A stretch of DNA of 64,000 nt from Aurantimicrobium minutum (GTDB lineage: Bacteria > Actinomycetota > Actinomycetes > Actinomycetales > Microbacteriaceae), in assembly GCF_002355535.1 (NCBI RefSeq), contig NZ_AP017457.1, positions 372,001-436,000 on the forward strand, given 5' to 3'. Both the position numbers and the translations under genes were made by a program. Shown one piece after another: positions 25,928 to 35,912 of this stretch; the stretch's first letter is position 1, and every line of letters begins with the position of its first letter. The notes under the pieces are model-generated. The model did no database searches, had not been told where the DNA came from, and saw only the letters and a list, made by a program, of their open reading frames with translations.

Positions 25928-26011
25928 CCTTAGATTCCGGCTCCCAGCCGCATCACCCTGAATCCACTTCCCCGGAAGCAGGTTGATCTGGAGGGGAACC
26001 AGAATCTAAGG
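25928..26011 (+). ncRNA. Probable mraW-motif structured leader
   Basis: The 102-base mraZ-rsmH gap holds a long imperfect hairpin: 10 perfect pairs (25928-25937 with 26002-26011), continued by further pairs with two mismatches, enclosing a loop of about 50 bases that contains CTTCCCC at 25967-25973. From memory, an actinobacterial mraW RNA motif upstream of mraW (rsmH) genes has a hairpin with a conserved CUUCCCC loop, which matches. It is probably a cis-regulatory element for rsmH and the rest of the dcw operon. Confidence 0.65.
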
Positions 26012-26028
26012 CTCAGGCCTCAACTGTT

Positions 26029-26982
26029 ATGGAACTCAACCAGATTCACACCCCCGTCCTTCTCGAGCGTTGCGTTGAATTACTAGCTCCTGCATTAGAG
26101 AAGCCAGGTGCAGTTCTGGTTGATGCCACCTTAGGCATGGGCGGACACTCGGAAGCTTTTCTCTCCCGTTTCCCCGAACTCACCCTTGTGGGGCTCGACC
26201 GAGATACAGATGCCCTCGCAATAGCCGGTGAGCGCTTGTCTCGTTTTGGAGACCGGGTTCACCTCGTTCACACCGTCTATGACGGCATCGCAGAGGCGTT
26301 GGACGAGCTGGGCATCAAGTCTGTCGATGGAATTCTCTTTGACCTCGGTGTTTCTTCTTTGCAACTCGATCGCGCCGAACGCGGATTTGCTTACGCACAA
26401 GATGCCCCATTGGACATGCGTATGAACCAGTCAGAAGGCATGACGGCAGCTGAGGTGATTGCTACCTACAGCGAGCAGGAACTTCGAACCATCTTCCACA
26501 AATACGGTGATGAAAAACTATCTGCTCGCTATGCCAGGGCCATAGTGACCCAGCGTGAAGTAGAGCCCATCACGCGCTCTGGCCAGCTCGTGCACATTCT
26601 TACTGTTGCCACCCCCGCTGCACTTTCTCACGCGGGACACCCTGCCAAGCGTGTCTTCCAAGCGCTCCGCATTGAGGTCAACCAAGAACTTTCCGTCCTA
26701 GAACGAGCAATACCCGCAGCGCTGAGCACACTTGCCCTCGGTGGTCGCATCGTGGTGATGTCCTACCAGTCACTCGAAGACCGTATTGTCAAAGGTTTTT
26801 TCCAGGCAGCGGCTACCTCCTCGGCTCCTGTCGGGCTTCCCGTCGAGCTTGAACAGCACAAACCAGAGCTACGTTTGCTTGTTCGCGGTGCCGAACTAGC
26901 CAGTGATGAAGAAAAGCTTCGTAATCCTCGTGCCACACCTGTGCGATTGCGTGCAGCCGAACGAATCAAGGAGGCGGCATGA
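26029..26982 (+). CDS. rsmH: 16S rRNA (cytosine1402-N4)-methyltransferase RsmH
   Basis: Methylates N4 of C1402 in the 16S rRNA decoding centre (formerly MraW). The 317-residue protein has [17 protein letters not shown] at the start, the SAM motif [15 protein letters not shown] near 27-41, the inserted helical domain and the C-terminal [15 protein letters not shown] and [14 protein letters not shown] signatures. No clear ribosome site precedes the ATG at 26029; the structured leader just upstream may influence its translation. Its stop overlaps the next start by 4 bases. Confidence 0.96.
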   Translation: MELNQIHTPVLLERCVELLAPALEKPGAVLVDATLGMGGHSEAFLSRFPELTLVGLDRDTDALAIAGERLSRFGDRVHLVHTVYDGIAEALDELGIKSVDGILFDLGVSSLQLDRAERGFAYAQDAPLDMRMNQSEGMTAAEVIATYSEQELRTIFHKYGDEKLSARYARAIVTQREVEPITRSGQLVHILTVATPAALSHAGHPAKRVFQALRIEVNQELSVLERAIPAALSTLALGGRIVVMSYQSLEDRIVKGFFQAAATSSAPVGLPVELEQHKPELRLLVRGAELASDEEKLRNPRATPVRLRAAERIKEAA

Positions 26983-27701
26983 GCTCCGTCAAATCCACTC
27001 GGATGAACCGTCCGCAGACTCATCCGCAGGTTTCCTCACGGGCGAACCAGGCTCGTAAATCATCAACAACGGCAACCCAGGGCAATTTGGCACTCAAGGC
27101 TCGTTCCACTCTCTCCTCGGCAGCTCAGTGGCGTCCCTCCATACAGGTTGTGGCAACCCGGGCTCAGCGCAAAGCCCGACCACGAGTCTTTTACGCTCTG
27201 GTCAGCATGGGAGTTGTTTTTGGCATCATTGTCGCTCAACTTCTTCTTTCTGTGGCTGTTTCTGCAGGTGCCTATGAGATTGCGTCCTTACAGCAGTCGA
27301 ATAAAGAGCTTTCTCGCACCTACCAAACCATGAATCAAGATCTAGATCGGCTTTCGTCACCCCAAAATCTTGCAGCCAATGCGGAAGCATTGGGCATGGT
27401 GATCAATAACACTCCCGTGTATCTTCGTATTTCTGACGGAGCAGTTCTAGGGACACCTGTTCCCGCTGCTGCCAATGCTGGTGTGATTGCAGGGTCTGCA
27501 GCCGGAGCAATTCCAAACTCTTTGCTCTCAGAAGTCTCACTGGTTACTCAGAAAGAATCTGAAGCTAAAGCAGAAGCAGCAAAGAAGGCTGCTGCCGAAG
27601 CTGCCAAGGTTGCCCCAGTGACTGACAGCGCGCCTGCGGCAGCTGTCCCCGCTGGTCCAGTAGCTTTGACAAACGGACTGCCAGGCATCGCAACCCACTA
27701 G
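26979..27701 (+). CDS. ftsL: FtsL-like division protein
   Basis: Occupies the ftsL position between rsmH and ftsI and has its topology. A disordered basic cytoplasmic N-terminus of about 70 residues is followed by one transmembrane helix (about 72-96, [20 protein letters not shown]) and a short coiled coil ([25 protein letters not shown]) typical of FtsL/DivIC. An Ala/Pro/Lys-rich tail of about 100 residues follows and is unusual in length (240 residues in total). It would join FtsQ and FtsB in the divisome. The sequence is poorly conserved, so the call rests on position and architecture. ATG overlaps the rsmH stop. Confidence 0.75.
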   Translation: MSSVKSTRMNRPQTHPQVSSRANQARKSSTTATQGNLALKARSTLSSAAQWRPSIQVVATRAQRKARPRVFYALVSMGVVFGIIVAQLLLSVAVSAGAYEIASLQQSNKELSRTYQTMNQDLDRLSSPQNLAANAEALGMVINNTPVYLRISDGAVLGTPVPAAANAGVIAGSAAGAIPNSLLSEVSLVTQKESEAKAEAAKKAAAEAAKVAPVTDSAPAAAVPAGPVALTNGLPGIATH

Positions 27702-27738
27702 TTTCAGGTCGCGATAACGCCCCTGCTAAGGAATATCA

Positions 27739-29505
27739 GTGAAGCGAAACCCCATCCGATTTAGAGCATTTCTCGTCATGCTCTTCGTTGTGATTTTCGT
27801 GGGTTTGTTCGTCATCAAACTGGTTGACATCCAAGTCATTAGAGCTTCGGCATACAACGAAGAGTCGGTTGGGAAACGCTCTATTCCTTCCACCGTGTTG
27901 GCTAAACGAGGAACAATTACTGATGCCAAAGGGACAGTGATGGCCGAAAGCGTTCTGCGTTACAACATCACCGTTTCGCCGAAGAATGCCAAAGATTTCC
28001 TTCGTCAAACTGACCGTTCTGAGGTCACCATTACGCCGCAGCAAGCAGCTATTGAGATCGGAACCATCACTGGTCAAAAGCCGGAAGAAATTCTCAAGAT
28101 CATTGCAGATGCTCTGGCACAAAACCCCAAGTCTGACTTTGCGTACATCAAAAAAGCTGTGGATGTCGATACTTTCCGAGCACTCTATGCCCTGGAGATA
28201 CCGTGGCTGTTTTTTGAACAGGCACCCGGGCGTACTTATCCTGCAGGAGCTGTGGGCGGAAACCTGCTTGGTTATGTAGGTCAAGACGGACAGCCGCAGG
28301 CAGGACTCGAACTAGCTCAGAACGACTGTCTCGCCGGCACCAATGGGGAAGAGGTATATCAGCGCGGTGCTGATGGAATTCGCATTCCTGGCAGCACTGT
28401 CACCAGTGTTGCTGCAGAAAACGGTGGAAGCCTCAAACTGACAATTAACTCAGACCTGCAGTGGTACTCCCAGCAGGTGTTGGCCAAGCGTGTAACTGAA
28501 ACCAACGCCCAGTGGGGAATCGTGATCGTTCAAGAGGTCAAAACAGGAAAGCTGCTGACTGTTGCGGACTATCCCACCGTTGATCCCAATAACGTCAATG
28601 GTTCTGACGAGAGTGCTCGAGGTTCTCGCGCCTTTACCTCTCCCTACGAACCAGGCTCAACGATTAAGGCACTCACCGCTGCTGGATTAATCAACTCCGG
28701 CGCCGCAGATCCTTCAACCCAAGTAATTGCTCCATATGCCCTCACATTCCCTAACGGAGCGAAAGTCAACGATGCTGTGCCCCACGGTTCCTGGCCGTTG
28801 ACGCTTACAGGTGTTCTTCAAGAATCCTCTAACACCGGGATTACGCAACTAGGCCAAGCGCTTGATGCGAAAACCCGCTACGACTATCTCCGTGCTTTTG
28901 GTTTTGGCGAAACCTCAGCGGTGAACTTCCCTGGTGAGTCCGGCGGTATTTTGCATCCCTACGAAGAGTGGGACAACCAAACCACCTACAACACCATGTT
29001 TGGCCAAGGCTTAGCTACCACCGCAGTTCAGGTTGCGGGGGCGTATCAAACTCTTGGCAACGGGGGAGTGCATTTACCTGCTTCACTTGTCGAAGAGTGC
29101 GTCAAAGCAAATGGAACCGTGGTCAAGCCTGAGCAATCAAAGGGAACACAGGTTGTCTCACCTGAAGCAGCCCGCACCACTGTAGACATGTTGGAAAACG
29201 TGGTCACCCAGGGCGCCCTCACCTCCGTGGTGCAAATTCCGGGCTATCGCAGCGCCCTCAAGACGGGTACAGCACAGCAGTCTGACGGCAGTGGAAAATA
29301 TGGCGAGAAATACATCGTCTCCAACGCGGGTCTTATTCCCGCCGATGATCCGCAATACGTTGTCTACGTAGTGATTGCTTATCCAGATGGAAACACATTC
29401 ATGGCGTCCCCACCGGTATTTCGAGACGTGATGGCTCAGGTCATCAAGGAATATCGAATTCAACCTTCAACTTCTGCATCTCCTGCGCTTGCTGTGCGCT
29501 TCTAA
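27739..29505 (+). CDS. ftsI: Peptidoglycan transpeptidase FtsI (PBP3)
   Basis: Septum-specific class B penicillin-binding protein that cross-links new peptidoglycan. The 588-residue protein has a short cytoplasmic N-terminus and one membrane helix (about 9-29), a dimerisation domain and the transpeptidase domain with all three active-site motifs: STIK near 307-310, SSN near 362-364 and KTGT near 507-510. The GTG at 27739 has an AAGGA ribosome site. It lies between the ftsL-like gene and murF, as expected. Confidence 0.96.
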   Translation: MKRNPIRFRAFLVMLFVVIFVGLFVIKLVDIQVIRASAYNEESVGKRSIPSTVLAKRGTITDAKGTVMAESVLRYNITVSPKNAKDFLRQTDRSEVTITPQQAAIEIGTITGQKPEEILKIIADALAQNPKSDFAYIKKAVDVDTFRALYALEIPWLFFEQAPGRTYPAGAVGGNLLGYVGQDGQPQAGLELAQNDCLAGTNGEEVYQRGADGIRIPGSTVTSVAAENGGSLKLTINSDLQWYSQQVLAKRVTETNAQWGIVIVQEVKTGKLLTVADYPTVDPNNVNGSDESARGSRAFTSPYEPGSTIKALTAAGLINSGAADPSTQVIAPYALTFPNGAKVNDAVPHGSWPLTLTGVLQESSNTGITQLGQALDAKTRYDYLRAFGFGETSAVNFPGESGGILHPYEEWDNQTTYNTMFGQGLATTAVQVAGAYQTLGNGGVHLPASLVEECVKANGTVVKPEQSKGTQVVSPEAARTTVDMLENVVTQGALTSVVQIPGYRSALKTGTAQQSDGSGKYGEKYIVSNAGLIPADDPQYVVYVVIAYPDGNTFMASPPVFRDVMAQVIKEYRIQPSTSASPALAVRF

Positions 29506-29521
29506 GCACCAGAATAAGAAC

Positions 29522-30931
29522 ATGATTGAACTCACCCTTGCTGACATAGCACTCGCTATTGACGGTGAGCTTTACCTGGGAGACTCTGGCGCTACTGAAA
29601 ATACTGTTATCAGTGGTGTGGCCGACACAGACTCTCGCTTGATAACTCCTGGTGACATCTTTATTGCTAAGCCCGGGGAAGAGACAGACGGGCACCTCTT
29701 CGTTGCGGCTGCACTCGAAAACGGTGCCAGCTTGGCAATCGTAGAGCACACCGTTGAGGTTTCTATTCCTCAGATTGTTGTTAGCAACGCCGTAGTCGCA
29801 CTGGGTGCACTTGCTCGTGAGGTGGTTGCCCGCGTTCGTTCCCTGGGCAAACTCAAAGTTGTTGCCATAACGGGTTCTAACGGAAAAACCACCACGAAGA
29901 ATCTTGTTGCAGCCATGTGTAGCGGCAAAGGTCAGACCGTTTTTCCGCGCGCATCCTTCAACAATGAAGTGGGCGCACCCATCACGATGTTGCAGGTGCG
30001 CGAAGACACTGAGTTCCTCATCCTTGAGATGGGAGCCAGTGGTCCAGGTAACATCAAGCTGCTGACAGATATGGTGCAACCTGATATCAGCGTTGTCCTG
30101 ATGATTGGGCTTGCACACGCAGGAGAATTTGGCGGTGTAGAGACCACTGTTGTTGCCAAACGAGAAATCTTAGAAGCATTGGGGCCTCAGGGCGTCGCAA
30201 TATTGAATGCTGATGACCACCGCGTGATGTCAATGGCCTCTGCCGCCCCGGGAGCAATGCGAACATTTGGTTATGCCGCAGATGCCACCGTCCGCGTGGA
30301 GAATGTGACTTCGAGTATGCAAGGCACGCAGTTCGATCTGTGTCTGAGTTCGGGAGAACGTTCTCATGTTGCATTTTCTGTCTTGGGAGAGCACCACGTC
30401 ATGAATGCGGCAGCGGCAGCTGCTGTTGGAGTGGAATTAGGGTTCTCCCTGGATTACATCGCGACCAGCCTCGAGTCAGTAACGCAAGCTGAACGTTGGA
30501 GAATGCAAGTTCTAGGCAATGATGACGTTGTCATCATTAACGATGCCTATAACGCCAGCCCAGACTCCATGGCAGCAGCGATAAAGACCTTGCGACAGAT
30601 CGCGACAGATGACAACCGCACCATTGCTGTGCTGGGTGAAATGGCAGAACTTGGCGAGTTTTCCGGCGAAGAGCAGGACAAACTTGCCCTGCTCATTGTT
30701 CGTTTAGGCATCGATCAACTCATCGTTGTCGGTGATGGGGCACGCCGACTTCATATTTCTGCCATCAACGAGGGTTCGTGGGATGGTGAGTCGAAGTTCT
30801 TCTCAACCCCTGATGAGGCCTACGATTACCTATCGAGCCTGCTTCGCGCAGGAGACATAGTTCTGGTGAAATCGTCTAACTCGGCGAAGCTCCGGTTCTT
30901 AGGAGATCGACTAGGAGAGGCCTACGCGTGA
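29522..30931 (+). CDS. murF: UDP-MurNAc-tripeptide--D-Ala-D-Ala ligase MurF
   Basis: Adds D-alanyl-D-alanine to UDP-MurNAc-tripeptide, the last cytoplasmic step of the peptide stem. The 469-residue protein shows the Mur ligase order: N-terminal substrate domain, P-loop [10 protein letters not shown] near 117-126, the central ATPase region with [10 protein letters not shown], and a C-terminal domain with [11 protein letters not shown]. The ATG at 29522 starts [10 protein letters not shown]; an earlier in-frame ATG at 29489 lies inside ftsI and is unlikely. Its stop overlaps mraY by 4 bases. Confidence 0.95.
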   Translation: MIELTLADIALAIDGELYLGDSGATENTVISGVADTDSRLITPGDIFIAKPGEETDGHLFVAAALENGASLAIVEHTVEVSIPQIVVSNAVVALGALAREVVARVRSLGKLKVVAITGSNGKTTTKNLVAAMCSGKGQTVFPRASFNNEVGAPITMLQVREDTEFLILEMGASGPGNIKLLTDMVQPDISVVLMIGLAHAGEFGGVETTVVAKREILEALGPQGVAILNADDHRVMSMASAAPGAMRTFGYAADATVRVENVTSSMQGTQFDLCLSSGERSHVAFSVLGEHHVMNAAAAAAVGVELGFSLDYIATSLESVTQAERWRMQVLGNDDVVIINDAYNASPDSMAAAIKTLRQIATDDNRTIAVLGEMAELGEFSGEEQDKLALLIVRLGIDQLIVVGDGARRLHISAINEGSWDGESKFFSTPDEAYDYLSSLLRAGDIVLVKSSNSAKLRFLGDRLGEAYA

Positions 30932-32022
30932 GTACCCTACTTCTAGCCGGCGCACTCTCTCTCATCTTCACCCTGCTCATGACGCCGGTGTTCATTCGGT
31001 TGTTTCGCAGAATTGGCTGGGGCCAGTTCATTAGCGATGGTGGCCCGGATGCACACCACGCCAAAAAGGGAACCCCCACGATGGGTGGCATTGTCGTCAT
31101 CGTTGGTGTTCTTGTTTCGTACTTCATAGCAACACCTCTCACCGGTCACAGTGTTGAGCTACCCGCCATTTTGGTTCTGTTTCTCATGACAGGTTTGGGT
31201 CTTGTCGGTTTTATTGATGACTTCATCAAAACTCACAAGCGTCGCTCACTTGGTTTGAGCGGCTGGCCTAAAGTGGTGGGCCAAGTTATCGTTGCAGTCA
31301 TTTTTGCCCTGCTTGCCATTAATTTCCCTGACGAAAATGGCATCACACCAGCATCCATGAGTATCTCTTTTATTCGCGATACCAATCTTGATTTTGCTGC
31401 GCTGGGTGCTGGCCTAGGTTTGTTTGCCTTCTTGGTCTGGATCATTTTGATCGTGACCAGCACATCTAATGCTGTGAACCTCACAGATGGTTTGGATGGA
31501 TTAGCTACCGGAGCTTCCATCTTCACAATTGGTTCCTTCGTCATCATGAACTTCTGGCAGCAAAACCAGTCATGTTTCTCCTCGCGACTTGACCCTCAGG
31601 TCGCTTATAAGTGTTACGACGTCCGTGATCCTCTGGACTTGGCCATTGTCGCAGCGGCCATTGTTGGAGGGTTGATCGGATTCCTTTGGTGGAACACCTC
31701 TCCCGCACAAATCTTCCTCGGAGACACCGGGTCTATGGCACTGGGTGGCGCATTGGCCGCTTTGGCTATCCTCAGCCAAACCGAACTCCTTTTGGTTATC
31801 CTTGCTGGTCTTTTTGTCATTGACACAGGCTCAGTGATTGTCCAAAGGGGATACTTCAAGCTCACCAGGGGAAAGCGCATCTTCTTGATGTCGCCCATCC
31901 ATCATCACTTTGAGCTCAAGGGCTGGCCTGAAGTTACCGTCGTCGTTCGGTTCTGGATTATTTCAGCTCTGTTTGTGATTACTGGGGTTGGTATGTTCTA
32001 CCTCGAGTGGTTGACCCAATAA
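30928..32022 (+). CDS. mraY: Phospho-N-acetylmuramoyl-pentapeptide-transferase MraY
   Basis: Polytopic membrane enzyme that transfers phospho-MurNAc-pentapeptide to undecaprenyl phosphate, making lipid I. The 364-residue protein has about ten hydrophobic helices and the family motifs [12 protein letters not shown] (about 46-57), [19 protein letters not shown] (about 92-110), [22 protein letters not shown] and the cytoplasmic [13 protein letters not shown] (about 322-334). The GTG start overlaps the murF stop (GTGA), indicating coupled translation. Confidence 0.97.
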   Translation: MSTLLLAGALSLIFTLLMTPVFIRLFRRIGWGQFISDGGPDAHHAKKGTPTMGGIVVIVGVLVSYFIATPLTGHSVELPAILVLFLMTGLGLVGFIDDFIKTHKRRSLGLSGWPKVVGQVIVAVIFALLAINFPDENGITPASMSISFIRDTNLDFAALGAGLGLFAFLVWIILIVTSTSNAVNLTDGLDGLATGASIFTIGSFVIMNFWQQNQSCFSSRLDPQVAYKCYDVRDPLDLAIVAAAIVGGLIGFLWWNTSPAQIFLGDTGSMALGGALAALAILSQTELLLVILAGLFVIDTGSVIVQRGYFKLTRGKRIFLMSPIHHHFELKGWPEVTVVVRFWIISALFVITGVGMFYLEWLTQ

Positions 32023-32033
32023 AGCCTTTTGTG

Positions 32034-33533
32034 ATGTCTGAACAACGAGATCTTTCTCAGCTCACAAGCTGGCACGCCAACTGGGCTGGACTGCGCGTGG
32101 CTGTTTTGGGCTTGGGTGTGACTGGTTTTTCTGTTGCTGACACACTGTCTGAGCTGGGTGCTCATGTGGTGGTTAGTGCACAACAAGCTGATGAACTTCG
32201 CCTGAAAATGCTTGAAGTTATCGGCGGAACGTTTGTCCATGAGCCTGTCGATGGTGCTATTCCAAGTGAGCTCAGTGAGTTTGCTCCCGAGCTTATTGTG
32301 GTCTCGCCTGGGTATCATCCAGACCACCCAATTTTGCAGTGGGCCACTGCTCGAAACATCCCTATCTGGGGAGATATCGAATTAGCGTGGCGCGTCAGGG
32401 ACAAAGTTGGCACTCCGGCACCATGGATTGCGGTTACCGGAACCAACGGAAAAACGACGACCGTCCAACTCACTGCCGCCATGCTGGCCACAGCCGGATA
32501 TCGCGTTGCTCCCTGCGGCAATATTGGTGTTCCGGTTCTGGATGCCGTCCGGGACCCACAAGGTTTTGACGTCTTCGTTGTTGAGCTTTCCAGTTATCAA
32601 CTTCACTGGTTGCAAAACGTCCACCCTTATGCCGCTGCAGTATTGAACATCGCTGACGATCATTTAGATTGGCATGGCTCGCTAGAAGCCTATGTTGCTG
32701 CTAAAGCTCGCATCTTTGAGGGAACACAGGTTGCCTGTGTTTATAACAAAGCAGACCGTCAGACCGAGCGCATGGTTGAAAACGCAGATGTTCAAGAGGG
32801 CGCTCGGGCTATCGGTTTCGATCTCGGAGCACCAGGCCGCAGTGATTTTGGCATCGTGGATGGAATTTTGTGCGACCGAGCATTCTTAGATGAACGACAC
32901 AACACGGCATTAGAAATCACTACCGTCTCAGAGCTTGAAGAGCGTGGTTTGGGCTCGCCACACATTGTGGCCAACGTCTTAGCTGCCAGTGCCTTAGCAA
33001 GGTCTTTCGGCGTCCCTGTTGAAGCTATTTCAGAAGCTCTCAAGAACTTTCGTCTGGATGCTCACCGGATTGAAGTTGTTGCCGTCCAAGACGGCATTAC
33101 CTGGATTGATGATTCCAAAGCAACTAATCCTCACGCGGCTTCGGCATCGCTGGCGGCAAATAACTCCATTGTCTGGATTGTTGGTGGATTGCTCAAAGGC
33201 GTCAATATAGATGAGCTTGTGGCTCAACATGCTGATCGCTTGCGCGGTGCGGTTGTTATTGGGGTTGACCGATCTGAGGTTATCTCAGCATTCGAGCGAC
33301 ACGCGCCCGGGGTGAGCGTTCGCGAGGTGGAGTCAGCGGACACTAGTGATGTCATGGTTACGGCTGTGACCTTAGCCGCAGAACTTGCACAATCGGGTGA
33401 TGTTGTCCTTTTGGCTCCTGCTGCAGCTTCGATGGACCAATTTACGGATTATGCCGAACGGGGACGAATGTTCGCCGAGGCCGTGAAAGCAAACCTGGGA
33501 GGTGAGGCGGATGGCGAATCCGCCTCGCACTAA
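32034..33533 (+). CDS. murD: UDP-N-acetylmuramoylalanine--D-glutamate ligase MurD
   Basis: Adds D-glutamate to UDP-MurNAc-L-alanine. The protein of about 499 residues has an N-terminal Rossmann-like domain (AVLGLGVTGFSVADTL), P-loop VTGTNGKTTTVQL near 134-146, and the C-terminal domain with IDDSKATNPHAASASL. ATG at 32034 is preferred because it falls after the mraY stop; GTG at 32031 or 32007 is possible. Its 3' end overlaps the ftsW start by about 23 bases in another frame. Confidence 0.95.
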   Translation: MSEQRDLSQLTSWHANWAGLRVAVLGLGVTGFSVADTLSELGAHVVVSAQQADELRLKMLEVIGGTFVHEPVDGAIPSELSEFAPELIVVSPGYHPDHPILQWATARNIPIWGDIELAWRVRDKVGTPAPWIAVTGTNGKTTTVQLTAAMLATAGYRVAPCGNIGVPVLDAVRDPQGFDVFVVELSSYQLHWLQNVHPYAAAVLNIADDHLDWHGSLEAYVAAKARIFEGTQVACVYNKADRQTERMVENADVQEGARAIGFDLGAPGRSDFGIVDGILCDRAFLDERHNTALEITTVSELEERGLGSPHIVANVLAASALARSFGVPVEAISEALKNFRLDAHRIEVVAVQDGITWIDDSKATNPHAASASLAANNSIVWIVGGLLKGVNIDELVAQHADRLRGAVVIGVDRSEVISAFERHAPGVSVREVESADTSDVMVTAVTLAAELAQSGDVVLLAPAAASMDQFTDYAERGRMFAEAVKANLGGEADGESASH

Positions 33534-34767
33534 CCCTCAAGGCCGAAGGCCTGCATCTGCTCCTGTTCGACCACGGCAGGCCCCGACGCAGTCTGCGCCT
33601 GCGGCCAAAGGCCTGTTGGCCACACGCTTCAACCTAGGTCAACAATTCAGAGCCGAGTCTCCGAACTTTTATTGGCTTGCCGGTGTGACACTGCTGACGG
33701 TTCTTATCGGTTTGATCATGGTGCTCTCGGCATCAGCGGTTGATTCGTTCTTGACCGACGGTGGGTTCTTCGTCAGCTTTTTCAAACAAGCTGGTTCAGC
33801 AATCATCGCCATACCTTTGATGCTGTTTGTGAGTAGATTCCCTCTGGAGATCTATCGCAAATGGGCCTTGTTAGCTCTTATTGCTTCTGGTGCTCTTCAA
33901 CTACTTGTGTTCACGCCACTGGGTGTTGAATCTGGTGGTAACCGTAACTGGGTTGATATCGGTATTCAGGTTCAGCCCTCAGAATTCATCAAACTCACCG
34001 TTGCGATATGGCTGGGCGTCAATCTTCCAGAAATCATCAACCGAGTGGGACCCTACAGTTTCCGTATCTTCCTCTCGATTTTCCCGGTATATGGCGTTGC
34101 ATTCTTTGTTTTGCTCGGCGGTGACTTGGGAACCACAATCATCATCTTCGCCATCATCATGGGGTGTATTGCCTTCTCGGGGGTGGCGGATCGGGTAATT
34201 GTCCTCCCAACAGTTGCGGTGTCTGCTGTGGTGGCGTTTTACGTTGTCACGAGCCCTAACCGAATGAACCGAATCATGTCCTTTCTGAGTGAGAACTGCA
34301 CGGATTACACCAATGCCTGCTGGCAGCCCTTGCACGGTAAATGGGCTCTGGCTAACGGCGGAATTTTTGGCGTGGGCCTTGGCCAGTCCAAAGCAAAATG
34401 GTCGTGGCTACCTGCGGCAGATAATGACTACATTTTTGCCATCATCGGTGAAGAACTGGGGCTTATTGGTGCTTTGCTCATCATCGTGTTGTTTGTTGTG
34501 ATGGCAGTGACATTCACACGCATTATTCGCAGTGCGAAAGACCCACTTGTTCGAATCACTACCGGCGGAATTATGATCTGGATTGTTGGCCAGGCATTCG
34601 TCAACATTGGTGTTGTTGTGGGACTGCTTCCGGTTCTGGGAGTACCGCTTCCTTTGCTCAGTTCGGGCGGTTCTGCTTTGGTCATGACGTTGCTTGCCAT
34701 CGGTGTTGTCTTATCGTTTACCCGGGAAGAAAAGCCCATCAAGAAGCCACTGGGCCGCCGCCGATGA
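33511..34767 (+). CDS. ftsW: Septal peptidoglycan polymerase FtsW
   Basis: SEDS-family glycosyltransferase that polymerises lipid II at the septum with its partner FtsI. About 418 residues: a Pro/Arg/Gln-rich cytoplasmic N-terminus of about 35 residues, then about ten membrane helices with SEDS motifs such as GVESGGNRNWVDIG, VQPSEFIKL, GDLGTTIII and the C-terminal PLPLLSSGGSALVMTL. The ATG at 33511 is 8 bases from a GGGAGG site; the overlapping GTG at 33502 is less likely. It overlaps murD and murG, so the three are translationally coupled. Confidence 0.96.
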   Translation: MANPPRTNPQGRRPASAPVRPRQAPTQSAPAAKGLLATRFNLGQQFRAESPNFYWLAGVTLLTVLIGLIMVLSASAVDSFLTDGGFFVSFFKQAGSAIIAIPLMLFVSRFPLEIYRKWALLALIASGALQLLVFTPLGVESGGNRNWVDIGIQVQPSEFIKLTVAIWLGVNLPEIINRVGPYSFRIFLSIFPVYGVAFFVLLGGDLGTTIIIFAIIMGCIAFSGVADRVIVLPTVAVSAVVAFYVVTSPNRMNRIMSFLSENCTDYTNACWQPLHGKWALANGGIFGVGLGQSKAKWSWLPAADNDYIFAIIGEELGLIGALLIIVLFVVMAVTFTRIIRSAKDPLVRITTGGIMIWIVGQAFVNIGVVVGLLPVLGVPLPLLSSGGSALVMTLLAIGVVLSFTREEKPIKKPLGRRR

Positions 34768-35846
34768 CCACGTATCTTCTAGCTGGTGGCGGGACTGCAG
34801 GGCATGTCAACCCCATGCTCGCTATCGCTGATGCGCTCAGAGCTCGTGAGCCAGAGGCCATCATCATCTGTGTGGGGACGGCAGAGGGCCTAGAAGCACA
34901 GCTCGTTCCAGCTCGAGGATATGAACTTATTACGATTCCACGAATCCCTTTTCCACGTGCTCGTCATTTCCTCTCGAGTTCTCGGATATTTCTTGCCGGC
35001 TGGCCCAAAGCTGTTGCCACAGTCGTTGAGCTGATTGCCCAGCGCAAGGTTGATGTTGTTATTGGGGTGGGAGGCTATGCCGCCGCTCCTGCGTATGCTG
35101 CAGCGAAAAAGACTCACACCCCCTACGTCATTCATGAAGCAAATGCCAAGCCGGGTCTGGCCAACCGTTGGGGTGCCAGGTCCACTCGCTTTGTAGGCGT
35201 GACCTTTGAGGGAACTCCACTGCCTCATGCTGTGACGGTGGGGACTCCTTTGCGTAAGGAAATTGAGACGTTAGATATTCCAGCTCAGCGGCAGGCAGCA
35301 CTCGCTTATTTTGGCTTAGAGCAACACCGTCCTGTGCTGGTTGTCACCAGTGGTTCACTGGGGGCGAGGTCTATCAACACTTCCATTGCCGCCTCTGCTC
35401 AGCAGCTCATTGATGCGGGCTATCAGGTGCTCCACATTGTTGGCCAAAACAAGCCTGAGGCTCTGCCACAGATTCCTAGTTATGTCGTTGTGGACTACTG
35501 CGATCGAATGGATCTTGCCCTAGCCGCAGCGCAACTTGTGGTTTCTCGGGCCGGTTCTGCAACTGTCTCTGAACTCTCTGCCTTGGGCATACCAGCGGTG
35601 TATGTGCCTTATCCCGTTGGCAATGGAGAGCAAAAGTTTAACGCCGCAGGTGTCGTTCGCGCAGGTGGGGGAATTCTCGTTGAGGATGAGAAATTCACTC
35701 CAGAGTGGATAACGCAGAACCTTGTGCCCTTGATGCGGGATGAAGCACGTTTAGAGCAGATGGCTGAGGCTTCTGCCCGCGTGGGTTTGCGAGACGGGAC
35801 TGCACGCATGATCAATCTCATCGATGCCGCCCTGTCATCGGCTTAG
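34764..35846 (+). CDS. murG: UDP-GlcNAc:lipid I GlcNAc transferase MurG
   Basis: Peripheral membrane glycosyltransferase that converts lipid I to lipid II. The 360-residue GT-B protein has LLAGGGTAGHVNPMLAIADAL at 4-24, GVGGYAAAPAYAAAK and EANAKPGLANRWG in the acceptor domain, and VVSRAGSATVSELSALGIPAVYVPYP in the UDP-GlcNAc domain. Its ATG overlaps the ftsW stop by 4 bases. Confidence 0.97.
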   Translation: MTTYLLAGGGTAGHVNPMLAIADALRAREPEAIIICVGTAEGLEAQLVPARGYELITIPRIPFPRARHFLSSSRIFLAGWPKAVATVVELIAQRKVDVVIGVGGYAAAPAYAAAKKTHTPYVIHEANAKPGLANRWGARSTRFVGVTFEGTPLPHAVTVGTPLRKEIETLDIPAQRQAALAYFGLEQHRPVLVVTSGSLGARSINTSIAASAQQLIDAGYQVLHIVGQNKPEALPQIPSYVVVDYCDRMDLALAAAQLVVSRAGSATVSELSALGIPAVYVPYPVGNGEQKFNAAGVVRAGGGILVEDEKFTPEWITQNLVPLMRDEARLEQMAEASARVGLRDGTARMINLIDAALSSA

Positions 35847-35912
35847 GCCCAGCTTTCTGCGTTATAACGGTAGTCAGCGCGTTTTTCGCGTGTGTGATCG
35901 AAAGAGTGCCCC

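Noticed and set aside
29444-30118. A 224-codon minus-strand frame opposite murF
   Set aside because: Antisense to the conserved Mur ligase P-loop region; no independent support.
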